Below, one piece after another: positions 8,318-15,491 of a stretch of DNA of 29,350 nt. Position 1 is the first letter of the stretch. Every line of letters starts with the position of its first letter. Below the pieces are notes generated by a model. It was not told the DNA's origin and searched no databases. It worked only from the letters and a program-made list of their open reading frames with translations. This stretch comes from Rhodocyclaceae bacterium (GTDB lineage Bacteria > Pseudomonadota > Gammaproteobacteria > Burkholderiales > Rhodocyclaceae): assembly GCA_030682595.1 (NCBI GenBank), contig JAUXNZ010000253.1, positions 1 to 29,350 on the forward strand, in the 5' to 3' direction. Both the position numbers and the translations under genes were made by a program.

Positions 8318-8497
8318 CTACTTCAGGATGCAGTGCTTGGCGTAGTCAACGGCCTCGTTCGCCGTCCAGTCGCCCGTGGGCTTCGCCTTCAGCTGCGCGC
8401 ACCATTTATCGCTGCCGATCTCGGGCGCGCAGGCGGAAAGGGTGAAGAGGAATGTGCCGGCCAGCACAGCCGCCAGGGTTCTTTTCAAAACGTTCAT
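8318..8497 (-). CDS. DUF3012-family small lipoprotein
   Basis: A 59-residue lipoprotein. The start at 8497 has a GGAG ribosome-binding site and begins a lipoprotein signal peptide with lipobox LSAC (cysteine at about 23). The mature part (APEIGSDKWCAQL, KPTGDWTANEAVDYAKHC) is the signature of the DUF3012 family: a short envelope lipoprotein with two conserved cysteines, here in KWCAQ and KHCIL, likely paired in a disulfide. The function of the family is unknown. The longer open frame to 8617 is rejected as a start because it would bury the signal peptide. It is followed within 5 bp by a family A repeat. Confidence 0.85.
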   Translation of the reverse strand: MNVLKRTLAAVLAGTFLFTLSACAPEIGSDKWCAQLKAKPTGDWTANEAVDYAKHCILK

Positions 8498-8610
8498 GAG
8501 CGAATGTCTCCAAGGGTGAGCCGGCGCATCGCCAGCCGATGAAAGCCCGCGGCATAAGGCATCGAGGTGGCTGCTAGCCTCATGTGCCGGATCGCGGCAG
8601 AGCGGGTTGG

Positions 8611-9168
8611 TCACCAAGCTTGAAGGTCAGCACACAATTCACTCGCGGGTAGCACCTTGGCGAACAGGCCGTTCAGCGCGGCGAGATAAGCGGCCTGAAC
8701 ACTCGCGGCCGGCACCGCGACGCCGTTGAACGACAAGTCCCTGGTGGCGCAAGCGTCGTGCGCCAGGGAACAAGCAAATCCAAGGTCGGCGGCGGCGCGG
8801 GTCGTCGTGTCGATGCACATATGAGTCATCATGCCGGCAATGACCAGCCGGGAAATTCCGGCATTGCGCAAGTGTTCCAGCAGCGGCGTTTCGCGAAAGC
8901 TGTTGGGAAAGTGCTTCTGGAATACCGGTTCATCGCTGGCCGGGCGCACGGATTCGTGAAGTTCCGCCCCGCGGGTGTCGGGCAGGAAAAACGTTGCGCC
9001 GGGGCGCGCGGCAAGGTGCTGGATGTGGATGACGGGCAAGGCCTTCTGGCGAAAGGCCGCCAACAGCCTGGCGGCCTGGGTGGCTGCCGCGCCTGCCCCG
9101 ACGACCTCCATGGCACCACCCGGGAAATAGTCGTTCTGGATGTCAATCAGCAGGAGAGCGGTGGTCAT
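8611..9168 (-). CDS. Isochorismatase-family cysteine hydrolase
   Basis: A 185-residue cytosolic hydrolase. The catalytic triad of the family is complete: D9 in LLLIDIQNDYF, K85 in VFQKHFPNSF and C118 in GMMTHMCIDTT, with the conserved pre-cysteine turn IAGMMTHMC. The length fits the family, which includes nicotinamidases, N-carbamoylsarcosine amidases and many enzymes of unknown substrate. The HFPNSFRETPL and GFACSLAHDACAT segments are typical of the broad 'cysteine hydrolase' subgroup; I do not assign a substrate. The start at 9168 is chosen because it begins MTTALLLIDIQND and has a GAGG upstream; four residues further upstream are also open. Its 5' flank contains a family A repeat 26 bp away, and beyond it a long palindrome. 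Confidence 0.88.
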   Translation of the reverse strand: MTTALLLIDIQNDYFPGGAMEVVGAGAAATQAARLLAAFRQKALPVIHIQHLAARPGATFFLPDTRGAELHESVRPASDEPVFQKHFPNSFRETPLLEHLRNAGISRLVIAGMMTHMCIDTTTRAAADLGFACSLAHDACATRDLSFNGVAVPAASVQAAYLAALNGLFAKVLPASELCADLQAW

Positions 9169-9194
9169 AACGAGCCTCAAAAAATTGATTTAGG

Positions 9195-9218
9195 AAAGTC
9201 GGCGCTGGCGGGACGGCG
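9195..9218 (+). repeat. Family A dispersed 24-bp repeat, copy 3
   Basis: Consensus copy, 26 bp upstream of the cysteine hydrolase start, so it could be transcribed in its 5' leader or lie in its promoter. It is followed at 9235 by a degenerate family B box. Confidence 0.85.
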
Positions 9219-9234
9219 CATGGTCATTTTTGTG

Positions 9235-9250
9235 GAAATCGTGGTCTGAG
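9235..9250 (+). repeat. Family B box, degenerate copy 1
   Basis: GAAATCGTGGTCTGAG matches the family B core GAAACCGTGGTCTGAC with two mismatches. It runs straight into the left arm of the palindrome at 9247. Confidence 0.55.
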
Positions 9251-9324
9251 CTAGCCCGGGAAGTACGGACACCTCCTTCATCATCGTCTCCTATTGAAGT
9301 GTCCGTCCTTCCCGGGCTAGCTCA
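9247..9324. repeat. Long palindrome, 26-bp arms (possible MITE/REPIN)
   Basis: The arm 9247-9272 (TGAGCTAGCCCGGGAAGTAC and on) is complementary to 9299-9324 at 25 of 26 positions, with a 26-nt loop. The arms contain CTAGCCCGGG and end GGACAC. It lies between the cysteine hydrolase and the lipocalin genes. There is no T-run. The size, the high arm identity and the join to a family B box suggest a non-autonomous mobile repeat rather than a terminator. Confidence 0.8.
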
Positions 9325-9426
9325 CATCGTCATGATGTTCTTGAGGAAGTTTTACGGAAGTGGCAGCAACCCCGACTTGTAGATCTGTTTTTTGCGTTCA
9401 ACCTTATCGAGAATTGTCCATGTCAA

Positions 9427-9969
9427 CTATTCCCTGGTGTGCTCAACCCAGATCAAAGCGCTTGTATCAATGCCGACCGCGGCGGCTTGTTGCACCAGCC
9501 GTTCGCGTATCCCGGCGGGAAGGATTTTGTCACGCGCAAGAATCCAGGCGTAGCCGGTATCGGGACCAATGACCAGGCTCCAGCGGTAATCTGGATCCAG
9601 GGCCGCGATGTGATACCCGCCGTAGAACGGGCCAAAGAAGGAGACTTTGAGCGAACCCCGCGTCGGCTCTCCGATGAGTCGGGCGGTGCCGACGGCTTCC
9701 CGCCATCTATCTTTGGCGGTTTCGTAACCACGGTTGATGACCTCGACGCTATTGTCCTCACGCAGCCGGTAGTGGGCGCTGATATCTGTCATGCCCCGTT
9801 CGAAACTGTGATCGAGCCGGGCAATTTCATACCAGCGCCCGAGATAGCGCTGTAGCTCAAAGCCACTGATCGGGACCACACCCGGGGGTGGGCCCAGGGC
9901 GCAACCCGAGAGAAGCAAGCTCAACAAAATGGTGGCGAGATACCGGCGAAAAGTTTGAATTGTGTTCAT
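9427..9969 (-). CDS. blc: Outer-membrane lipocalin lipoprotein, Blc-like
   Basis: A 180-residue lipoprotein. From the ATG at 9969 (AGGA about 8 nt upstream) comes a basic N-terminus, a hydrophobic leader and lipobox LSGC. The lipocalin signature follows at once: YLGRWYEIARLDHSFERG (G-x-W motif), then the ISAHYRLREDNSVEVINRGY strands, SFFGPFYGGYHIAALD, and the YRWSLVIGPDTGYAWILAR segment characteristic of bacterial lipocalin Blc. The length matches Blc (about 175 residues). It is expected to sit in the outer membrane and bind fatty acids or lysophospholipids, and in other bacteria it responds to envelope stress. An upstream ATG at 9999 is possible but would lengthen the leader unnaturally. Confidence 0.9.
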   Translation of the reverse strand: MNTIQTFRRYLATILLSLLLSGCALGPPPGVVPISGFELQRYLGRWYEIARLDHSFERGMTDISAHYRLREDNSVEVINRGYETAKDRWREAVGTARLIGEPTRGSLKVSFFGPFYGGYHIAALDPDYRWSLVIGPDTGYAWILARDKILPAGIRERLVQQAAAVGIDTSALIWVEHTRE

Positions 9970-10214
9970 TTGTCCTGGACAAAGTTGAATGTTAGGCATA
10001 GCATAAGCGATCAGAACCATTTTCCCAAAGTTTTTATTGAGGCCTACCCAATGATGTCTTCCCCCGACCGTTTGCAGGCTGCTTATGGCGACCGCCCTCT
10101 TCGGGTGGAGTGCGCAGTCCTGCGCGGATTAGCCACCGCGCTGCGGCCTGGCAGCTTGTTGCCGGGTATGCACCCGCTCGCCATCCAACCATTGAACGAC
10201 AGCGAGACGCCATC

Positions 10215-10601
10215 ATGCAAGCGATGACCGTGTATTTCGATAGCGCCTGCCCACTCTGTGCGGCAGAAATCCATATGCTGGCAGCGCGCAACCGCCGCCA
10301 GCTGCTGCGGTTTGTCGACCTCAGCCAACCGGGTGCCGAGTTGCCTTGCACGGTGGTGTGCGCGCAGGCTTTGGACAACATCCACGCCGTTCTCGACGAC
10401 GGACATACCCTTGTCGGTGTGCCGGTATTCGCCGCAGCCTACCGCCGCGCCGATCTGCCATTGCTGGCCTGGCTGTTTTCGCGGCCCTGGCTGCGCTGGT
10501 TGCTGGAGCCCGCCTATGCGCTCTTTGCCCGACACCGGGCCCGAGTCTCGGCCCTGGTGGGACCGCCCTTGTTGCGTCTGGCGCAATGGGTTTACCGTTA
10601 G
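10215..10601 (+). CDS. DCC-family thiol-disulfide oxidoreductase-like protein (DUF393)
   Basis: A 128-residue protein beginning MQAMTVYFDSACPLCAAEI. The DxxCPxC motif (D9, C12, C15) right at the N-terminus is the defining feature of the DUF393/DCC family, followed by the RFVDLSQPGAE strand region and a membrane-associated C-terminal part with several hydrophobic helices (LPLLAWLFSRPWLRWLLEPAYALF). Family members are annotated as thiol-disulfide oxidoreductases by motif; real substrates are unknown. The start at 10215 is preferred to the open frame from 10110, because the extra 35 residues are arginine-rich and lack family similarity. It is a single gene between the divergent lipocalin and fbp. 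Confidence 0.85.
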   Translation: MQAMTVYFDSACPLCAAEIHMLAARNRRQLLRFVDLSQPGAELPCTVVCAQALDNIHAVLDDGHTLVGVPVFAAAYRRADLPLLAWLFSRPWLRWLLEPAYALFARHRARVSALVGPPLLRLAQWVYR

Positions 10602-10811
10602 TCTGGCATCTTGCCATTTCCCCGCGACACCGGTCGCGCGCGCAACCCCGTGCAGGGCGCGGTGCCCAATCCGCAATCGACTGAACCCGCCCGCCTCTTG
10701 AGTCCTGGCGTGCCATCGGGCGCCGGCTTATCCTGACAATAAGAAAAGTTTCCGCCACACCGCGGCGCAGCCCGCTAAAGTGCGGCTTTTGCCTTTTCGA
10801 GGAGCAATTCC

Positions 10812-11825
10812 ATGCAAGATGGTCGCACCACCCTGACCCAGTTCATCATCGAGGAACAATCCCACGTCGCCGGCGCCAGCGGCGATTTTTCTGGCCTGCT
10901 CAACGACATCGGCACGGCCATCAAGGTGATCAGCAACGCCGTCTCGAAGGGCGCGCTGATCGGCGTGCTCGGCAGCGCCGGCGAGGAGAACGTGCAGGGC
11001 GAGGTGCAGAAGAAGCTCGACATCATCTCCAACGACGTGATGATCAAGTCGAACGAATGGGCCGGCCACCTCGCTGGCATGGCCTCGGAGGAAGTGGACG
11101 AGATCTACCCGATCCCGGCCGGCAAGAAGCGCGGCAAGTACCTGCTGGTCTTCGATCCGCTCGACGGCTCGTCTAACATCGACGTGAACATCACTGTCGG
11201 CACCATCTTCTCGATCCTGCGCACCAGCAAGCCCGGCGCGGACGCGACCCTGGAAGATTTCCTGCAGCCCGGCAGCCAGCAGATCTGCGCCGGCTTCGCG
11301 CTCTACGGCCCCTCGACGCTGCTGATCCTCACCACCGGCCATGGCGTGAGCGGCTTCACGCTCGACCGCGACGTGGGCGAGTTCATCCTCACCCACCCGA
11401 ACATGAAGATTCCCGCCGACACGCAGGAGTTCGCCATCAACGCCTCTAACGAGCGCTTCTGGGAATGGCCGGTGAAGCGCTACGTCGACGAGTGCATGGC
11501 CGGCAAGACCGGCCCGCGCGGCAAGGATTTCAACATGCGCTGGATCGCCTCGATGGTCGCCGAGGCCTACCGCATCCTCACGCGCGGCGGTGTCTTCATG
11601 TATCCGAAAGACACCAAGGACCCGTCGAAGCCGGGCCGCCTGCGCCTGCTCTACGAAGCCAACCCGGTCGGTTTCATCGTCGAACAGGCTGGCGGCATCT
11701 GCACCACCGGCCTGCAAAGGATGCTGGACGTGCAGCCGACCGCGCTGCACCAGCGCGTGCCCCTGATCTTCGGGTCGAAAAACGAGGTGGAGCGCATCGA
11801 GCGCTACCACCGCGAAGTGCAGTAG
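10812..11825 (+). CDS. fbp: Fructose-1,6-bisphosphatase, class I
   Basis: A 337-residue cytosolic enzyme that hydrolyses fructose 1,6-bisphosphate to fructose 6-phosphate, in gluconeogenesis and, where present, the Calvin cycle. The active-site motif FDPLDGSSNID is complete at about residues 116-126, with the upstream metal-site region (EVQKKLDIISND, SEE) and the substrate-binding segments NERFW, KDFNMRWIASMVAEAY and GGVFMYP also present. The length is the usual one for class I enzymes. A GAGGAG ribosome-binding site lies just ahead of the ATG. The gene is monocistronic: it is preceded by a 210-bp gap without another gene and followed by a hairpin terminator at 11893. No Calvin-cycle partners are visible, so the gluconeogenic role is the safer reading. 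Confidence 0.97.
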   Translation: MQDGRTTLTQFIIEEQSHVAGASGDFSGLLNDIGTAIKVISNAVSKGALIGVLGSAGEENVQGEVQKKLDIISNDVMIKSNEWAGHLAGMASEEVDEIYPIPAGKKRGKYLLVFDPLDGSSNIDVNITVGTIFSILRTSKPGADATLEDFLQPGSQQICAGFALYGPSTLLILTTGHGVSGFTLDRDVGEFILTHPNMKIPADTQEFAINASNERFWEWPVKRYVDECMAGKTGPRGKDFNMRWIASMVAEAYRILTRGGVFMYPKDTKDPSKPGRLRLLYEANPVGFIVEQAGGICTTGLQRMLDVQPTALHQRVPLIFGSKNEVERIERYHREVQ

Positions 11826-11892
11826 GCGCGGCAATCAATCGTTCGGGGCGCGGCGGTCAAGCGGCCAGCCCGCGTCGGTAGCGGGAATAATC

Positions 11893-11920
11893 GGGGTCTT
11901 GGGAAGACCCCTGTTTCCTT
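11893..11920 (+). terminator. Probable rho-independent terminator of fbp
   Basis: GGGGTCTT at 11893-11900 pairs perfectly with AAGACCCC at 11904-11911 around a GGG loop, followed by a T-rich stretch (TGTTTCCTT). It lies 68 nt after the fbp stop. Confidence 0.75.
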
Positions 11921-12013
11921 GCGCCGCGGTCACCATGCTGTTGTTCAGTAATCCGTTATTCGCTTAACGGGTCGTTCCGTACTCCACACCGTCTTTTTGA
12001 GAGGAAAGTAAAA

Positions 12014-12307
12014 ATGAAGAAGTTGATTATTGCCGCCCTGATCGCCGCCACCCCATTGTTTGCCCAAGCCATCGACGTCAATATCGGTGGTGTTCGCGTC
12101 CAGACTCCGGGCGTTACCGTCACCTTTGGCAGTCGCGACAGTCGCGGCTATTACTGGGACGGCGACGTATACCGCGATTCTGATTACTGGAAGCAGCACA
12201 ATGGCCCGCGTGGCCAGCAATACTATACCGGTCGAGGTAACCAAGGCGCGGCCCACCAAGGCGGAAGGCATTGCCCGCCGGGCCAGGCCAAGAAGGGCAA
12301 CTGCTGA
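12014..12307 (+). CDS. DUF2502-like small periplasmic protein
   Basis: A 97-residue exported protein. A signal peptide at about 1-19 (MKKLIIAALIAATPLFAQA) is followed by a short strand-rich domain and then the pattern FGSRDSRGYYWDGDVYRDSDYWKQH. This pattern of GxRD, YYWDG, RDxDYW is that of the DUF2502 family (YpeC of E. coli is a member), whose function is unknown. The C-terminus is rich in glycine, glutamine and histidine (AAHQGGRHCPPGQAKKGNC), and could bind metal; that is inference. A strong ribosome-binding site (GAGAGGAAAG) precedes the ATG. Downstream is a degenerate family C arm. Confidence 0.75.
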   Translation: MKKLIIAALIAATPLFAQAIDVNIGGVRVQTPGVTVTFGSRDSRGYYWDGDVYRDSDYWKQHNGPRGQQYYTGRGNQGAAHQGGRHCPPGQAKKGNC

Positions 12308-12362
12308 CCCTGGCGAAGCACGCCGGGACGTTAACCGCCGTCCCAGCGGCGGCGCTCATCAG

Positions 12363-12390
12363 AAAAGGGGCCAGGCTGACCCTCATTTAC
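12363..12390 (+). repeat. Family C arm, single degenerate copy
   Basis: AAAAGGGGCCAGGCTGACCC followed by TCATTTAC combines the family C left arm (AAAAGGGGCCAGGCT) with an end like that of family B (TGACCCTTATTTA). No matching right arm is seen nearby. Confidence 0.6.
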
Positions 12391-12478
12391 GATGCCTACA
12401 GGATCCATCAGGTTTTGTACTTCAAACTTGACACCAGCCTTTTCGGGTTATGCTGCGCCATTCGCCGGGAGAATCCTC

Positions 12479-12886
12479 ATGTCGCTCGACTTTCTGGTTC
12501 GTCACATACGCATCATCGGTTTCATGGGCATCGTCATCAGCGTGGGGGCCTGGTGGCTTGATCTCGATGGCTGGGTCTATACGTGCCCCTACTGCCGCGT
12601 GCAACGCACCGCCATCGGGTTGCTCGGCCTGCTGATGATCCTGCCCAACCCGCAGCACTGGGTTTCGCGCTATGTGGCGTCGGTGTTTGCCGTGTTCGGC
12701 CTGGCGGTGGCGGCCATGCATTTCTTCAACAACCTGAAGGAATTGATTTCAGGCGATTACGTCTGGGACGATGAATTGTACTTCGACCCATTGCTGCTCG
12801 CCTTCTGCGCGTTGTGGATCATGACCGGGCAGATTCTGCTCTTGTATCAAAACCCGGGCCGTTCCGGAAAGCCCGTAAGCGGATGA
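12479..12886 (+). CDS. Membrane protein with DsbB-like CPYCxxQR motif
   Basis: A 135-residue inner-membrane protein with four hydrophobic segments, at about residues 9-26, 38-54, 64-83 and 101-122. The sequence YTCPYCRVQRTAIGLLGLLM between helices 1 and 2 recalls the CxxCxxQR site of DsbB, the quinone-linked oxidant of DsbA. The second DsbB cysteine pair, expected in the loop between helices 3 and 4, is absent: that loop (NNLKELISGDYVWDDELYF) has no cysteine. It is therefore not a normal DsbB, and may be a reduced relative or an unrelated protein with a redox or metal site. The start at 12479 has GGGAGAA upstream; a longer frame from 12392 crosses a repeat and is rejected. Confidence 0.8.
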   Translation: MSLDFLVRHIRIIGFMGIVISVGAWWLDLDGWVYTCPYCRVQRTAIGLLGLLMILPNPQHWVSRYVASVFAVFGLAVAAMHFFNNLKELISGDYVWDDELYFDPLLLAFCALWIMTGQILLLYQNPGRSGKPVSG

Positions 12887-12974
12887 TGCGCGCCGCGATC
12901 CAGCCCTTGGTCTTTTCCATGTCCATGTCGAAGTTGCCGAATGTCCAGATAAAAACGAGCCTGGCCGCTTTTCA

Positions 12975-13982
12975 CTAGAGTAAGAGTGGCAGGTGTTCGC
13001 CGAGTGAGCGTTCGTTCACGAAGGCCAGGTTGTACGTTGCAGAAAAAGCTTTGGCATTGTCGTCGCTCAGCCCGGCGATGCACATCACGAAGTGTTTGCC
13101 GTCGATGCCAAGTCGTTTCTTCAGGGTCAGATAGCGATCGATGTTCTGCCGGAATTCGCCGCTCTTGCATTCGATGCAGACCGGAACCTGGCCATCGATC
13201 AGCATGAAAACATCGAGCTCGTAGCTGTCGCCATTTTGCAATGCGATGTTCAGGCCGCGCGCGCATGAAAAGCGCTTGCCACGTTCCTTGGCGTACCGCA
13301 GGCTGGACATCAGGGCGTGCCATTCGAGCCATCCGCCATTGAAAAAATCGCGAATGGCCGGCACGGTCTGCAGGATAAGCCGCACGTTGTTTTCCGGCCT
13401 GTTGTGAAAACATTTGGCGACAAAGGAAAAGTCGTAGAGTTTCTGGCAGAAGGTTGAAATGGCCTTGGCGTCTTCCGGCGATCTTTTGTCGAGGTTGATG
13501 GTTGTGCTTGCGTGCTCCTTCTGTTGCGACCAGCGAATGCGTTCCAGCACATCCTTGAGTACGGGCAGGTTGGCACCGATAGCTTCGGCGACCTCATCGA
13601 AGAAACCGCTGGTGTCTACACTGCGCACGTTCGCCTGAACCTTGATCTGTCTCTTGTGGAACCAGTCGTAGATCGGCCCGTGCTGGACTTCGGATGCGAA
13701 CTGATCGGTGCTGCCAAGGTCGATGTCGGCCAGTTGCGGAGTTGTGATCGGTGCCGGCGGCGCCGCCGGCAAGGCGGCAGCTGAGCCGGGCATGGCACGC
13801 AGATGGGTGAGTTCTTTCTGAGCGTCGAAATACTTGCCGAGCAGCTTTTCGATGTAGAGCAGCGTTGGATAGACAGGCGCCGGGTTGGCGCAGCGCGGGC
13901 AGGGAATGTTCTGCCCCACCAGGGTATCCGGTTGCTCTTGCAGCATGGAGCACTTGTTGCAGCGAATGATGGCCATGTTCAA
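12975..13982 (-). CDS. Zinc-ribbon protein with Card1/Can2-like nuclease domain
   Basis: A 335-residue protein. Residues 8-31 hold two CxxC knuckles (C8, C11, C28, C31), a probable zinc ribbon. A proline/alanine-rich linker (about 66-85) and a helical middle part follow. The C-terminal 120 residues look like a PD-(D/E)xK nuclease: E220 in GGWLEW, D257 in YELDVFML, then E271 and K273 in CIECKSGEF. The same set (GGWLE, ELDV, ECK, then a helix ending in LGG/LGID) is known from DUF1887, the effector domain of the CRISPR-linked nucleases Card1 and Can2. No CARF domain and no CRISPR locus are seen here. A defence or DNA-repair role is inferred from this domain and from the Mrr nuclease gene on the same strand 0.65 kb further along. 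Function unproven. Confidence 0.75.
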   Translation of the reverse strand: MNMAIIRCNKCSMLQEQPDTLVGQNIPCPRCANPAPVYPTLLYIEKLLGKYFDAQKELTHLRAMPGSAAALPAAPPAPITTPQLADIDLGSTDQFASEVQHGPIYDWFHKRQIKVQANVRSVDTSGFFDEVAEAIGANLPVLKDVLERIRWSQQKEHASTTINLDKRSPEDAKAISTFCQKLYDFSFVAKCFHNRPENNVRLILQTVPAIRDFFNGGWLEWHALMSSLRYAKERGKRFSCARGLNIALQNGDSYELDVFMLIDGQVPVCIECKSGEFRQNIDRYLTLKKRLGIDGKHFVMCIAGLSDDNAKAFSATYNLAFVNERSLGEHLPLLL

Positions 13983-14026
13983 GTTGTTTGGTTGGTTTCG
14001 TGGTGCAGGTTTAGGCTGCTGCGAGC

Positions 14027-14098
14027 AAAAGGGGCCAAGCCCCTTTTCCCTTTTCAGACGTGCCGATTTAATTCGACCCTGGCCCCTTTCCCGTTTTT
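14027..14098. repeat. Family C element, paired inverted arms
   Basis: The left arm AAAAGGGGCCAAG (14028-14040) and the right arm CCTGGCCCCTTT (14079-14090) are inverted copies, with GCCGATTTAATTCGACC just before the right arm. The pairing and the short insert give it the form of a REPIN. It separates the nuclease gene (start 13982) from the lipoprotein gene ending at 14141. Confidence 0.75.
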
Positions 14099-14140
14099 AC
14101 CGGCACTACGCGGCTTGTTCGTGCAGCGTCCTGACTACCG

Positions 14141-14479
14141 TTAGGCTTTACATTTGTTCTTGATTTGCGCAGTTTCAATTGCTTCAACCTCGCCTTTCCA
14201 CTTCGCCACATCTCCCGCATGGTCTCCTGTTAACTTGCTAACCGGGACCAATATAAGAAAAACACCCCAAGCATCACCCGTTGCCTTGGAATCTTGCATT
14301 GCGGATACCTTCGCCAACTCTGCTCGTGCATCTCCCATTTGAGTAGCCAAACGAACGCAGTCCCCGGCAATGTATTTCTCGTGGGAAACATAGGACGCGC
14401 TTATGCTTTCCGGGCGACTGGCGCATGCACTTAGAAGAACAGCGATTGAAGAAACGAGCAGAACTCTCTTGGAAAACAT
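14141..14479 (-). CDS. Conserved small lipoprotein (SASYVSHEKY family)
   Basis: A 112-residue lipoprotein. The leader MFSKRVLLVSSIAVLLSAC ends in a lipobox with the acylated cysteine at residue 19. The mature sequence (SRPESISASYVSHEKYIAGD, DARAELAKVSAMQDSKATGDAWGVFLILVPVSKL, IETAQIKNKC) belongs to a recognisable family of uncharacterised lipoproteins widespread in proteobacteria, with a central short hydrophobic segment and a C-terminal cysteine. The role is unknown; some relatives lie in genomic islands. It lies between the two nuclease genes, but is separated from both by repeats, so I do not propose an operon. Confidence 0.82.
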   Translation of the reverse strand: MFSKRVLLVSSIAVLLSACASRPESISASYVSHEKYIAGDCVRLATQMGDARAELAKVSAMQDSKATGDAWGVFLILVPVSKLTGDHAGDVAKWKGEVEAIETAQIKNKCKA

Positions 14480-14541
14480 TTGACTTACCCCTTTGATTGA
14501 TGAAAACGCCTTGCAGCTTGATAAAAAACCATAACATAATT

Positions 14542-14565
14542 GAAAACCGTGGTATGACTCATATT
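14542..14565 (+). repeat. Family B box, degenerate copy 2
   Basis: GAAAACCGTGGTATGACTCA and the following TATTG match the family B pattern GAAACCGTGGTCTGACCC with TTATTT, with an inserted A and a few changes. Confidence 0.5.
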
Positions 14566-14591
14566 GTTACTATTGTTATGATCAATTGTTA

Positions 14592-14628
14592 TGCCGATCT
14601 AATGCGACCCTGCCCCCTTTTCCGCTTG
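14592..14628 (+). repeat. Family C right arm, degenerate
   Basis: GCCGATCTAATGCGACCCTG then CCCCCTTTTCCGCTT is a clear variant of the right arm in the elements at 14027 and 15955. It lies 5 bp beyond the stop of the Mrr gene. Confidence 0.65.
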
Positions 14629-14633
14629 ATACA

Positions 14634-15485
14634 TCATAGGCTTTCGAACCATGCCGTATCAATGCTAACGCGCTCAACAAGTTCGGTTTTTACGCCAAGC
14701 GCCAACTCTTTCAGTTTCTCTGCAAGTTCATCGCCATCAACAAGGTCGATTGGTGGCGCACCGTCCCTTGTGGCTTCCTTGACAGCAGCGGGCGTGAAAG
14801 ACCCAGTTGTAATAAACAAACCTTTGTCGGCACGGCCAACCATAGCGCCGCGAAAGTCACGCACCTCGCCGGCCGCAACTGAGCCTTTGTATCGCTTGCA
14901 CTGGAAGAGAACGTGAAAACTCATGAAGCCGTGAATACGGGCAATGCCTTTTCCGTCAATTCCGCCATCGCCCGTGCGGCCTGTCACCTCAACATGAATG
15001 AACCCGGATTCGCGCAAGATGCGCTGAACCAACCGCTCAAAACCTGCGGGGTCGAGTTTTTGAGTGAGGACGGCGGAAAGCTTGTCTTTCCACCCTTCCT
15101 CTTCGGACAATTCCCGCGCGGTTTCGTCAGGCGGTCGCTTTTTGGGGGCGTCCTGTTTGTCGAGAGCCCGAACAAAGCGAACAACCTCTGTGGAATCTAC
15201 AGTTTCAAGCGTCTTTGCTTTTTCAGTCAGCGACCAGACTCCACGGCTTGAGTTTTCAAGCAATCCGTACTTCCTGAGATACGTTCGCGCCCAAGCGAGG
15301 CGATACCCGACTTCGGTTTGGCTGCTTTTTTCGGGGTCGTGAAGTTGCGCCAGAATCTCCTCCGGCAATCCAGTGATCTCCACAGTCTTGGCGTAAATCT
15401 CTTCAATCGACCCTGAGCCTCCAAGCTTCCGTAGCGCCTCCAGAAGCGGGTTCATCAGATCGTCATAGGTGGGGAGCGTGGTCAT
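14634..15485 (-). CDS. mrr: Mrr-type restriction endonuclease
   Basis: A 283-residue protein of the type IV, modification-dependent Mrr group. Residues 1-95 form the Mrr N-terminal winged-helix domain (MTTLPTYDDLMNPLLEAL, SQTEVGYRLAWARTYLRKYG). A charged linker (about 108-135) leads to the Mrr catalytic domain at 146-255: FERLVQRILRESGF, GDGGIDG with D177, then the Q195-C196-K197 catalytic strand (LFQCKRYKGSV) and the helix-plus-strand GLFITTGSFTPAA. All catalytic residues are present. It is expected to cut DNA carrying foreign methylation. The start at 15485 is taken from similarity to E. coli Mrr, which begins MTVPTYDKF; ATG at 15491 is two codons upstream. No strong ribosome-binding site or methylase gene is visible. 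Confidence 0.88.
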   Translation of the reverse strand: MTTLPTYDDLMNPLLEALRKLGGSGSIEEIYAKTVEITGLPEEILAQLHDPEKSSQTEVGYRLAWARTYLRKYGLLENSSRGVWSLTEKAKTLETVDSTEVVRFVRALDKQDAPKKRPPDETARELSEEEGWKDKLSAVLTQKLDPAGFERLVQRILRESGFIHVEVTGRTGDGGIDGKGIARIHGFMSFHVLFQCKRYKGSVAAGEVRDFRGAMVGRADKGLFITTGSFTPAAVKEATRDGAPPIDLVDGDELAEKLKELALGVKTELVERVSIDTAWFESL

Positions 15486-15491
15486 GGGCAT

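Noticed and set aside
10051..10227. Possible small plus-strand gene ahead of the DUF393 gene (MMSSPDRLQAAYGDRPL...)
   Set aside because: It overlaps the DUF393 start in another frame and shows no recognisable feature or ribosome-binding site.
10728..11834. 368-codon minus-strand open frame
   Set aside because: Antisense of fbp, whose motifs are complete.
12330..12356. CGCCGTCCCAGCGGCGGCG as a minus-strand family A copy
   Set aside because: Only part of the box can be aligned and the run of GC triplets could match by chance.
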